Of a stretch of 8,585 nt of DNA, positions 1 through 5,287 are shown piece after piece. How positions within the stretch are numbered: the first letter of the stretch is position 1; every line of letters starts with the position of its first letter. A model generated the notes under the pieces. It had not been told where the DNA came from, ran no database searches, and worked only from the letters and a program-made list of their open reading frames with translations. The stretch comes from Bacillota bacterium (GTDB lineage: Bacteria; Bacillota; Dethiobacteria; DTU022): NCBI GenBank assembly GCA_012727685.1, contig JAAYGO010000293.1, positions 1 through 8,585 on the forward strand. The letters run 5' to 3'. A program made the translations under genes and the position numbers.

Positions 1-3
1 CTC

Positions 4-642
4 CTAGTCTCCGGCAACCGGCACCGCCGGACCGGTTCCCCCGATTACAAATTCGCGCCACTCCTTCGCATGATCGCTGCCGCGCATTTTTAATACAGCG
101 ATTGCACATTTGTTGATCAGATTTTCGACCCGATGCTGCAGGCAAATGATGTTGTCGGCCAGGCTGAAGAGAACGGATGAGGAGTCCTGGGGGAAGGAGA
201 ACGGCTCTCGGGCTTCGCCGGTGAGCAGCAGGGAAGCGCCGCTCGCCTTAAAAAAGCGGACAAGGTTCCAGAGATAATCAACATGGCTTTCTTTGCCGGC
301 CATAGCCAGTGCAAATGTGGAAATGCTGTCGATCACCACGCGCTTTACGCGCTCCGTCATTTTCGCGCGGATGGTATGGAGCAGCCGGTCCAGATCCAGT
401 TCTACCGGAGACTGATGATTAAGCTGCAGCAGTCCCCACTCCATGAACGGTTCCAGGTCCCAGCCGAAATGCCGTGCGTTTTCCAGCAGCCGGCCGGCGT
501 TTTCTTCCAGGCTGAACAGCAAGCCGGCCTGCCCTTCCCGGCAGCCCTGCATCAGCCAGCTTAAGGCGAGGAGAGTTTTTCCCGTTCCGGTAGCCCCGCT
601 GACTAAAGTAGTCGTCCCTTCAGGGATGCCGCCGCGCAGCAT
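4..642 (-). CDS. KaiC-like RecA-superfamily ATPase, C-terminal domain (separated by in-frame TAG)
   Basis: This frame encodes a nearly complete KaiC domain of 212 residues. The Walker A motif GATGTGKT is at residues 16-23, the paired catalytic glutamates of the family are at 46-47 (LFSLEEN), the Walker B aspartate is D105 followed by S106 (RVVIDSIS), and the KaiC signature LKMRG is near 184-188. It ends in TAG at 4-6. The frame is the same as that of the upstream ATPase domain and is separated from it only by the TAG at 706-708. The 21 codons between that TAG and the first ATG (640-642) encode QSTGIPGLDA, the normal beginning of a KaiC domain, but contain no ATG, GTG or TTG. No good ribosome binding site precedes the ATG. 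So this is either the second half of an interrupted two-domain protein, or a separately initiated, slightly shortened domain. KaiC-family proteins are ATPases in signalling; no specific target is visible here. Confidence 0.8.
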   Translation of the reverse strand: MLRGGIPEGTTTLVSGATGTGKTLLALSWLMQGCREGQAGLLFSLEENAGRLLENARHFGWDLEPFMEWGLLQLNHQSPVELDLDRLLHTIRAKMTERVKRVVIDSISTFALAMAGKESHVDYLWNLVRFFKASGASLLLTGEAREPFSFPQDSSSVLFSLADNIICLQHRVENLINKCAIAVLKMRGSDHAKEWREFVIGGTGPAVPVAGD

Positions 643-705
643 GGCATCAAGGCCGGGGATCCCGGTGCTTTGCCGCTTGCCGCGGGAGCCACCGGCTTGC
701 GGCAG

Positions 706-1386
706 CTACGCCGGGCTCAAGCGGGGGTAGATTGTGATCCCCCGCTCCGAAATGTAGAAGGCATGCTCACCGGGGATGTAAGCGGTCCCTCTCATTTTTA
801 ATACTCGCAAATAGCGCTTCTGCTGCTTTCTCTCCTCGGTCCCGTAGAGACAGATAATTCCGTCCACGATGGCGGCTTCCGGCCTTTTGATAATCTCCTC
901 TTCGCGGAATTCCGCCACCAGGAGCACCACACAGCCCCAGAGAGAAATATTCAGGTTCAGATCGGATATGAATTCGTGGAATTGCTGCCGGGTCGGGATA
1001 ATATCGGCGATGGCCTTCAGACTGTCAACGGCAACCACAGCCGGCTGGTGCTCCCGTACCAGTGCCTCGATCTTATGCAAGGCGTCCCGGGGCCCCTGCT
1101 TGCGGAGGATCGAACCGATATCCTGGAAAATCACCGAGTTCATAAAGGCGTTGGGGTCAAAAAAGGCGAATTGCTGCTGGTAACGGATCACCTTGATCTG
1201 GGGCTCCGCAAGGGTGCTGCAATAGAGCACCTTGGCTCCGCCGCGCGCCACGTTAAACATCAGATTTTGTGTGAGAATGGTTTTGCCGGTGCCCGGTGCG
1301 CCGGTCACCAGGATGGTAGAAAACTCAGGAAAGCCGCCGTTTAAGATTTGATCGAGTCCATCAATCCCGGTAACAATCCTGTTCAA
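706..1386 (-). CDS. KaiC-like RecA-superfamily ATPase, N-terminal domain
   Basis: A single KaiC domain of 226 residues: MNRIVTGIDGLDQIL at the N-terminus, Walker A GAPGTGKT at 29-36, Walker B VVAVDS with D121-S122, and the LKMRG signature at 196-200. Where KaiC normally has two adjacent catalytic glutamates there is TLAEP, with only E61; the downstream domain keeps EE. The start is a TTG at 1384-1386, chosen because a perfect GGAGGT site lies 5 bases upstream and the protein then begins at the canonical KaiC motif. The frame stays open further upstream, but that part overlaps the preceding gene and looks non-coding. The start lies inside the end of the 120-residue gene (26-base overlap), implying coupled translation. 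The stop TAG lies in what would be the linker to a second KaiC domain in the same frame. With that codon read through, the product would be about 460 residues, the expected size of a two-domain KaiC-like protein. Confidence 0.85.
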   Translation of the reverse strand: MNRIVTGIDGLDQILNGGFPEFSTILVTGAPGTGKTILTQNLMFNVARGGAKVLYCSTLAEPQIKVIRYQQQFAFFDPNAFMNSVIFQDIGSILRKQGPRDALHKIEALVREHQPAVVAVDSLKAIADIIPTRQQFHEFISDLNLNISLWGCVVLLVAEFREEEIIKRPEAAIVDGIICLYGTEERKQQKRYLRVLKMRGTAYIPGEHAFYISERGITIYPRLSPA

Positions 1387-1723
1387 GTTGCACCTCCGTA
1401 AGCTCGAGCAGTTCATCGATCTCATGGGCCAGCTTCTCCGTAAACTCTTTGCCGAGCAGCCCGGCCAGGATGCCAAGCATGGTACTGACAAATTCCTCCA
1501 CCAGCGCTTTTAACCGCTCACGATCGAGAATCTCCAGTTCTTTAAACGAAAAACCGCCCTCATCGAAATGGATCAGTTCGGCTTCGCCATACTTCTGGCG
1601 AGTCATCCACAAAGCCCGCTGCGTCAAAACCATTACCGTGTGGATGCCAACCAGGTCAACCATGCGCTGCCAGGCCCGTTGAAGGAGGCTTGTATAAAGG
1701 TCAAGAGGATCAAAGGCAGTCAA
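1361..1723 (-). CDS. Small protein of unknown function, upstream of and overlapping the KaiC-like gene
   Basis: A 120-residue protein I cannot assign to a named family. It has no signal peptide and no obvious membrane segment. Residues 8-45 (LYTSLLQRAWQRMVDLVGIHTVMVLTQRALW) look helical. The middle (49-64) is acidic and aromatic, and residues 66-112 look like amphipathic helices rich in Glu, Leu and Lys. The start is taken as TTG at 1721-1723 because an in-frame TAA lies two codons upstream and the next in-frame ATG is only at residue 21. The ribosome site is weak (GGAG about 18 bases upstream), so initiation may depend on the short ORF in front of it. The 26-base overlap with the KaiC-like gene makes it a candidate partner or regulator of that ATPase; this is inferred from context only. 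Confidence 0.65.
   Translation of the reverse strand: MTAFDPLDLYTSLLQRAWQRMVDLVGIHTVMVLTQRALWMTRQKYGEAELIHFDEGGFSFKELEILDRERLKALVEEFVSTMLGILAGLLGKEFTEKLAHEIDELLELTEVQLEQDCYRD
1392..1397 (-). promoter_or_regulatory. Ribosome binding site deciding the KaiC-like start
   Basis: GGAGGT on the minus strand, 5 bases before the TTG at 1384-1386. It lies inside the last codons of the upstream 120-residue gene, which supports translational coupling and rules in the TTG over longer starts. Confidence 0.75.
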
Positions 1724-1820
1724 TTCTTAGTTGCTCACACTCCATTGGGGTTATTCCGCATTCAGCCTTCATCAGTTCGCCGCTGCATCGAGAATCCGGA
1801 TTTTCCCGGGAACAAGCCAT
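1710..1820 (-). CDS. Possible 36-residue Cys-rich small ORF in the KaiC operon leader
   Basis: An ATG at 1818-1820 opens 36 codons ending in TGA at 1710-1712. The product has five cysteines at positions 3, 12, 21, 28 and 35 (spacings of 8, 8, 6 and 6 residues). Its end overlaps the TTG start of the next gene by 14 bases, an arrangement typical of coupled genes. It lies downstream of the predicted promoter. The ribosome site is poor (GGAT about 8 bases upstream), and so short a frame could be chance. No family recognised. Confidence 0.25.
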   Translation of the reverse strand: MACSRENPDSRCSGELMKAECGITPMECEQLRIDCL

Positions 1821-1885
1821 TTACTTTTATCCGCTGTTAGCTGTAAAAGCGCCGGAAGAAACAGAGCTTTTGCCTCAATATTTTT

Positions 1886-1914
1886 AGTTTAACAGAAAAG
1901 GAGCAATCGATCAA
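1886..1914 (-). promoter_or_regulatory. Predicted sigma-A-type promoter of the KaiC operon
   Basis: On the minus strand, TTGATC (1909-1914) and TAAACT (1886-1891) are separated by exactly 17 bases. Each box matches 4 of 6 consensus positions. Transcription would start near 1879 and leave a leader of about 155 bases before the 120-residue gene, holding the small Cys-rich ORF. Confidence 0.5.
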
Positions 1915-1962
1915 CGATTTTCGACAATAAGAATTGAAATAAATTTCGAAAGAATAGACTTT

Positions 1963-2005
1963 CTGCATCCTGCCGCTAAGAGCCGGAGCGCGGCATTAGA
2001 TGCAG
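1963..2005 (-). terminator. Hairpin spanning the apgM stop codon, possible terminator
   Basis: Two stacked perfect stems: GATGCAG/CTGCATC (7 bp, 1999-2005 with 1963-1969) and TGCCGC/GCGGCA (6 bp, 1990-1995 with 1971-1976). They are joined by a small internal loop containing the TAA stop, with a 13-base apical loop. No proper U-tract follows on the minus strand, so intrinsic termination is uncertain; it may instead protect the 3' end. Confidence 0.4.
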
Positions 2006-3225
2006 TCCTGGTCTCCTAGAAAATAATCCATTAGCCGGTGCCCTTCAGCTATAAAAATACCGGTTTCGTGGGCGTTTTTTTCATCAAAGCTGCGCTGGAG
2101 CTGTTCCCGCCGCCCGCCGCTGCGGAATAAGACAAAGGGGACGGGATCGCCTGTATGGGTGCGCAAAGCCAGGGGGGTGGCATGATCCGGCAACACCAAA
2201 ATGCTGTATTCCTCCCCCTCCGCTTCAAGGGCTGCTTGCAGCGGCCGCAGCACTTCGGCGTCGATCAACTCGATGGCCTTGACCTTGTTCTCAATTTCAT
2301 GGCGGTGGGAGCATTCATCGGGGCCTTCAAGATGGATATAGACAAAATCGCCGTCCTGGCGCAGCGCCTTTAAAGCCGCCGCAACCTTTCCGGCATAGTT
2401 GGTCTGCCAGTTGCCGGTAGCCCCTTCCACAACAACCGGCTGCAGGCCGGCGTAAACGGCAATGCCCCTGACGAGATCGACCGCAGAAATGACGGAGCCC
2501 GAGAGGCCGTATTTATCGCTGAAACGGGGTAGCTGCGGTGCGGTGCCTTCTCCCCAGAGCCAGATTGAGTTGGCCGGATTCAGCCCGGCGGCCACCCGTT
2601 TCCGGTTTACCGGGTGCGCGGGTAAGAAAACGGCGCTTTCTTCCATCATTCTCCGGAAGACGGCAGCCTGTTCGCCGGCCGGCAGGTAAGGGGCGATGGC
2701 GCGGCCGGTGATATCGTGGGGCGGGGTCAGGCGCCACGCTTCCGGTCCCGGACCGCCCGCCCAGACGGCGAGATGGCGGTAGCTGATCCCCGGATAAAAC
2801 TTGATCTCCGGCGTGCTCAAGTGTTCATTGACCGCGGCAATAAGCTGCTCCGCCTCGGCGCTGGAGATTTCACCGGCGCAGTAATCGACCATGGTCCGCG
2901 CGGCATAGGACGCTTCCGTGGAAAGGGTCACCAGGTTGCAGCGGAAAGAAACATCGCCCGGCCGCAGCGGCAGGCCCATGCCGGCCGCTTCGAAGGGGGA
3001 GCGGCCACTGTAATATCGGCGCGGGTCGTAACCGAACACGGAGAGGTTGGCAGTATCGCTCCCCGGGGCCATCCCTTCAGGCACCGTCCGCACCAGCCCG
3101 AGGATGCCGTTTTGCGCCAGCCGGTCCATGGCCGGTTTACGGGCCTTTTCCAGCGGCGTTTTTCCTCCCAGTTGCTCCACAGGGTAATCGGCCATGCCGT
3201 CCCCGACAATGACAATATATTTCAC
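1996..3225 (-). CDS. apgM: ApgM-type phosphoglycerate mutase family enzyme, probable alternative homoserine kinase
   Basis: A 409-residue member of the alkaline phosphatase superfamily, archaeal-type cofactor-independent phosphoglycerate mutase branch. The N-terminal metal site VGDGMAD has D9. The nucleophile region GSDTANLSVFGYDP has S56. NPANSIWLWGEG is at 217-227, HLEGPDECSHRHE at 298-310, and the C-terminal metal site LPDHATP has D347-H348. The start is a GTG at 3223-3225 with GAGGG 10 bases upstream. Length and motifs are complete. A branch of this family is annotated as proposed homoserine kinase because it occurs beside threonine-synthesis genes in bacteria without classical ThrB. Here it sits divergently next to thrC, which favours that role: homoserine plus ATP to O-phosphohomoserine. 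The alternative is glycolytic 3-phosphoglycerate/2-phosphoglycerate interconversion; sequence alone does not separate the two. Cytosolic. Confidence 0.9.
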   Translation of the reverse strand: MKYIVIVGDGMADYPVEQLGGKTPLEKARKPAMDRLAQNGILGLVRTVPEGMAPGSDTANLSVFGYDPRRYYSGRSPFEAAGMGLPLRPGDVSFRCNLVTLSTEASYAARTMVDYCAGEISSAEAEQLIAAVNEHLSTPEIKFYPGISYRHLAVWAGGPGPEAWRLTPPHDITGRAIAPYLPAGEQAAVFRRMMEESAVFLPAHPVNRKRVAAGLNPANSIWLWGEGTAPQLPRFSDKYGLSGSVISAVDLVRGIAVYAGLQPVVVEGATGNWQTNYAGKVAAALKALRQDGDFVYIHLEGPDECSHRHEIENKVKAIELIDAEVLRPLQAALEAEGEEYSILVLPDHATPLALRTHTGDPVPFVLFRSGGRREQLQRSFDEKNAHETGIFIAEGHRLMDYFLGDQDCI

Positions 3226-3310
3226 TCAAAGTACACCCTCTCCCAAACTTATTGCGGCAAAAATAGAAACACTAAAGGGGAGCCCTGCCCCCGGTTGTCC
3301 CTGTCTTTTT

Positions 3311-3340
3311 ATCATAACACATTCCGGCGCAGGGATTGAA
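3311..3340 (-). promoter_or_regulatory. Predicted extended -10 promoter for apgM
   Basis: On the minus strand TATGAT (3311-3316) is preceded by TGT, giving an extended -10 motif. The -35 region is weak (TTCAAT, 18-base spacer). The start would be near 3304, about 80 bases ahead of the GTG. It lies back to back with the thrC promoter. Confidence 0.45.
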
Positions 3341-3348
3341 TAAAGGAT

Positions 3349-3377
3349 TTGACTTTTAAAGACGAGAATTCTATTTT
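3349..3377 (+). promoter_or_regulatory. Predicted sigma-A-type promoter for thrC
   Basis: TTGACT (3349-3354, 5 of 6) and TATTTT (3372-3377, 4 of 6) are separated by 17 bases. Transcription would begin near 3384, leaving a leader of about 230 bases that contains the stems and palindrome listed separately. It is divergent from the apgM promoter, so the two genes could be co-regulated from this short interval. Confidence 0.5.
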
Positions 3378-3391
3378 TAGGTTAGACCCCT

Positions 3392-3489
3392 TGCCCCTAC
3401 ACAACAGGGGCACCATCAGGGTGTGAAAACACCTATGCTTCTTGTCGCTGAGAGCTGGAGCGACTGTGAACGAGTGGATCTATGGTGCC
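3392..3489 (+). ncRNA. Structured RNA-like element in the thrC leader, class unknown
   Basis: Four perfect stems occur in about 100 bases. TGCCCCT/AGGGGCA pairs 3392-3398 with 3406-3412. GGCACCAT (3409-3416) pairs with ATGGTGCC (3482-3489) and encloses two hairpins: GGTGT-GAAA-ACACC (3420-3433, a GNRA tetraloop) and GTCGCT/AGCGAC (3444-3449 with 3459-3464). The first stem shares bases with the enclosing one, so the two are mutually exclusive over 3409-3412, as in a switch. It does not fit a T-box (no clean TGGNACC with AGGGTGG context) or any riboswitch I can identify. It could be a cis-regulatory leader or a remnant of a mobile-element-associated RNA. The DNA stems are certain; function is not. 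Confidence 0.4.
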
Positions 3490-3499
3490 GCTCCTAAAT

Positions 3500-3541
3500 C
3501 CCCTTCTCCACCCTCTGGGGGGAGAGGGTTGGGGTGAGGGG
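3500..3541. repeat. GC-rich imperfect palindrome in the thrC leader
   Basis: CCCTCT (3511-3516) and AGAGGG (3523-3528) flank a run of six G. The flanks (CCCCTTCTCCA and TTGGGGTGAGGGG) extend the pairing imperfectly to about 40 bases. C-rich/G-rich palindromes of this style occur as dispersed intergenic repeats in bacteria, from memory. No U-tract follows, so it is not a standard terminator, although a strong hairpin here would affect thrC transcription or translation. Confidence 0.55.
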
Positions 3542-3600
3542 GGCTTGAATTTGGAATTCGCATATTCAGGTTAGCGATTTGAAGTTATTCAGCCGATGAC

Positions 3601-3606
3601 GGAGGG
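3601..3606 (+). promoter_or_regulatory. Ribosome binding site of thrC
   Basis: GGAGGG, 7 bases before the ATG at 3614, fixes the thrC start. Confidence 0.8.
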
Positions 3607-3613
3607 ATTTTAG

Positions 3614-5098
3614 ATGCGCTACATCAGCACCCGCGGCGGCACAGAGCCGGTAAACGCGGCGGAAGCAATCAAACTGGGCCCGGCTCCCGGCGGTGGGCTC
3701 TTCGTCCCGGAAAAACTGCCGCGGCTGGATCCGGAGGGGATCCCGGCGGCCGATTACGCCGCCCTGGCGGGCACGGTGATCAAACCTTTCCTGCCCGATT
3801 TCGACAGCGCCGCCGTTGATCAATTTGTGCGGCTCGCTTACAATAGCGGGCGCTTTGACCACCCGGCCGTTGCTCCCCTGCACCGCTTGCACGACCACCT
3901 TTATTGCCTGGAGCTGTGGCACGGCCCTACCTGCGCCTTTAAGGATATGGCGCTGCAGCTTCTGCCCTACCTGCTGCGGGAGGCGGCGCGGCTGACCGGG
4001 GAGAGCGCCGAGCTGGTCATTCTGACGGCCACATCGGGAGACACGGGCAAGGCCGCCCTGGAAGGCTTCCGGGATGTCCCCGGGACGCGGGTGATCGTCT
4101 TCTACCCGGCGGAGGGGGTCAGCCTCATGCAGGAGCGGCAGATGATCACCCAGGAGGGGGAAAACGTCCATGTGGTGGCGCTGCGCGGCAACTTTGACGA
4201 CGCCCAGACAGGAGTGAAAAATGTATTCAACGATGGCGCCCTGGCGGCGCGGCTGGGCGAACGGGGCTACAAGCTCACTTCGGCCAATTCCATCAACTGG
4301 GGCCGGCTGGTGCCGCAGATCGCCTACTATTATGCGGCCTACCTGGCGCTGCGCCGTGCAGGGGCCATCGCTGCCGGTGAGAAGATCAACTTTGTCGTGC
4401 CCACGGGCAACTTTGGCAATATCCTGGCCGGCTACTACGCCTGCCGGATGGGGCTGCCGGTCGGGCGGCTGCTCTGCGCCTCCAACAGCAACAACGTGCT
4501 GGCCGACTTCTTCAACCGCGGCGTTTACGACCGCAACCGCCCCTTCTACCGCACCATCTCGCCGTCCATGGACATTCTCGTCTCCAGCAACCTGGAGCGG
4601 CTGCTCTTTGAACTTTCCGGCCGCGCGCCGGAGCCTGTGCGCCGCTGGATGGAACAGCTCCGCGAGAGGGGCAGTTACCGGATCAGCCCTGAAGCTGTAA
4701 CCGCCCTGGCCGAGCTCTTCTGGGCTGATTATGCCGGCGACGCGCAAACCATGCAGGCCATCAGCGATACCTACCGCGAGCACGGCTACCTGCTCGACCC
4801 CCATACCGCCGTGGGAAAGGTAATCTACGACCGCTACCTTGGTGCTACGGCAGATCAGTCAAAAACCGTGCTTGTCGCCACAGCCAGCCCCTTTAAATTT
4901 AACGCCAGCACCGCCTGTGCCCTGCTCGGGAAAGAGCGGACCGCCGGCTGTAGCGAATACGAACTGCTGCAGCTCCTGGCCGACACCACCGGCTTAACCG
5001 TGCCCCCGCCCCTACGGGGCCTCGAAGGGAAACCGGTCCGCCACAAGCTGATCGTTTCTCCCGAACAGATCAAGGAAACGGTATTGCAACTGCTTTAA
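3614..5098 (+). CDS. thrC: Threonine synthase
   Basis: A 494-residue PLP enzyme that converts O-phosphohomoserine to threonine and phosphate. The N-terminus MRYISTRGGTEPVNAAEAI is typical of the longer ThrC class found in Proteobacteria and yeast. The PLP Schiff-base lysine is K110 in GPTCAFKDMALQ. The motif TATSGDTGKAALEGF is at 138-152, and the PLP phosphate-binding loop VPTGNFGNILAGYYA is at 262-276. SPSMDILVSSNLERLLF (317-332) is another conserved block. The enzyme is full length, ending in TAA at 5096-5098, with the start fixed by a strong GGAGGG. It is divergent from the ApgM-like gene, which may supply its substrate. No aspartokinase or homoserine dehydrogenase gene lies in the window. 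The long structured leader upstream may regulate it. Cytosolic. Confidence 0.95.
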   Translation: MRYISTRGGTEPVNAAEAIKLGPAPGGGLFVPEKLPRLDPEGIPAADYAALAGTVIKPFLPDFDSAAVDQFVRLAYNSGRFDHPAVAPLHRLHDHLYCLELWHGPTCAFKDMALQLLPYLLREAARLTGESAELVILTATSGDTGKAALEGFRDVPGTRVIVFYPAEGVSLMQERQMITQEGENVHVVALRGNFDDAQTGVKNVFNDGALAARLGERGYKLTSANSINWGRLVPQIAYYYAAYLALRRAGAIAAGEKINFVVPTGNFGNILAGYYACRMGLPVGRLLCASNSNNVLADFFNRGVYDRNRPFYRTISPSMDILVSSNLERLLFELSGRAPEPVRRWMEQLRERGSYRISPEAVTALAELFWADYAGDAQTMQAISDTYREHGYLLDPHTAVGKVIYDRYLGATADQSKTVLVATASPFKFNASTACALLGKERTAGCSEYELLQLLADTTGLTVPPPLRGLEGKPVRHKLIVSPEQIKETVLQLL

Positions 5099-5103
5099 AA
5101 GTT

Positions 5104-5126
5104 AAAGGTGCCGGGCCTTGACATTA
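5104..5126. repeat. Extra partial copy of the inverted-repeat arm
   Basis: AAAGGTGCCGGGCCTTGACA and the following three bases match 5137-5159 at all but three of 23 positions, offset by 33 bases. It is a tandem copy of the element's left end. Confidence 0.6.
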
Positions 5127-5138
5127 GGGGGGAAGCAA

Positions 5139-5267
5139 AGGTGCCGTACCTTGACATTGTGACATTAAAAGTAATTATTTGTTAAGTATCTAATTTTGTT
5201 ATTGTTAAATATTTCTAATTTTACCTACTTAAGTTAATTAATGTCACAATGTCAAGGTACGGCACCT
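5139..5267. repeat. 129-bp inverted-repeat element, MITE-like or REP-like
   Basis: The arms 5139-5167 and 5239-5267 are perfect 29-bp inverted repeats (AGGTGCCGTACCTTGACATT followed by GTGACATTA), enclosing a 71-base AT-rich core (5168-5238) with no coding frame. The core is far more AT-rich than the neighbours. An additional partial copy of the arm in the same orientation lies outside the left arm (5104-5126), and GGCACCTCGC is repeated outside the right arm (5261-5270 and 5276-5285). Each arm itself contains the short hairpin GGTG-CCG-TACC. The element fills the gap between convergent genes and could act as a bidirectional transcription barrier, but no U-tract is present. No transposase is in the window. 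Confidence 0.75.
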
Positions 5268-5287
5268 CGCACTTCGGCACCTCGCGT

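Larger units (their letters stand above)
3366..3574. repeat. Imperfect direct repeats flanking the leader element
   Basis: GAATTC, an AT-rich stretch of 7-8 bases, then AGGTTAG occurs at 3366-3385 and again at 3554-3574. The copies bracket both the structured element and the GC-rich palindrome. This suggests either insertion of a roughly 170-base element with a duplicated flank, or duplication of promoter-proximal sequence. Spacer divergence argues against a recent target duplication. Confidence 0.4.

Noticed and set aside
706..708. Pyrrolysine or other UAG recoding in the KaiC-like gene
   Set aside because: TAG also ends the bactofilin-like gene, the anti-sigma gene and the second KaiC frame, so it is an ordinary stop here; no pyl genes are in the window and the site is a linker, not a catalytic position.
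1387..1491. Longer N-terminus of the KaiC-like ATPase beginning at 1491
   Set aside because: It overlaps the 120-residue gene, has a low-complexity Ser/Arg/Cys composition and no ribosome site, whereas the TTG at 1386 has a perfect one and matches the family's usual start.
2716..3339. 207-codon open frame on the plus strand opposite apgM
   Set aside because: Antisense to a well-supported gene, Arg/Gly-rich shadow composition, no ribosome site.
3435..3497. 20-residue leader peptide for attenuation of thrC
   Set aside because: No threonine codons, no ribosome binding site, and the frame coincides with the RNA stems.
3384..3613. Threonine T-box riboswitch upstream of thrC
   Set aside because: TGGTGCC at 3484-3489 only resembles TGGNACC, and there is no matching AGGGTGG context, specifier loop or terminator with U-tract.
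3566..4804. 412-codon open frame on the minus strand opposite thrC
   Set aside because: Shadow of a GC-rich gene; the translation matches no family by eye and thrC is unambiguous.
5261..5285. CRISPR-like short repeats
   Set aside because: Only two copies 15 bases apart on one side of the inverted-repeat element; no spacers and no cas genes.
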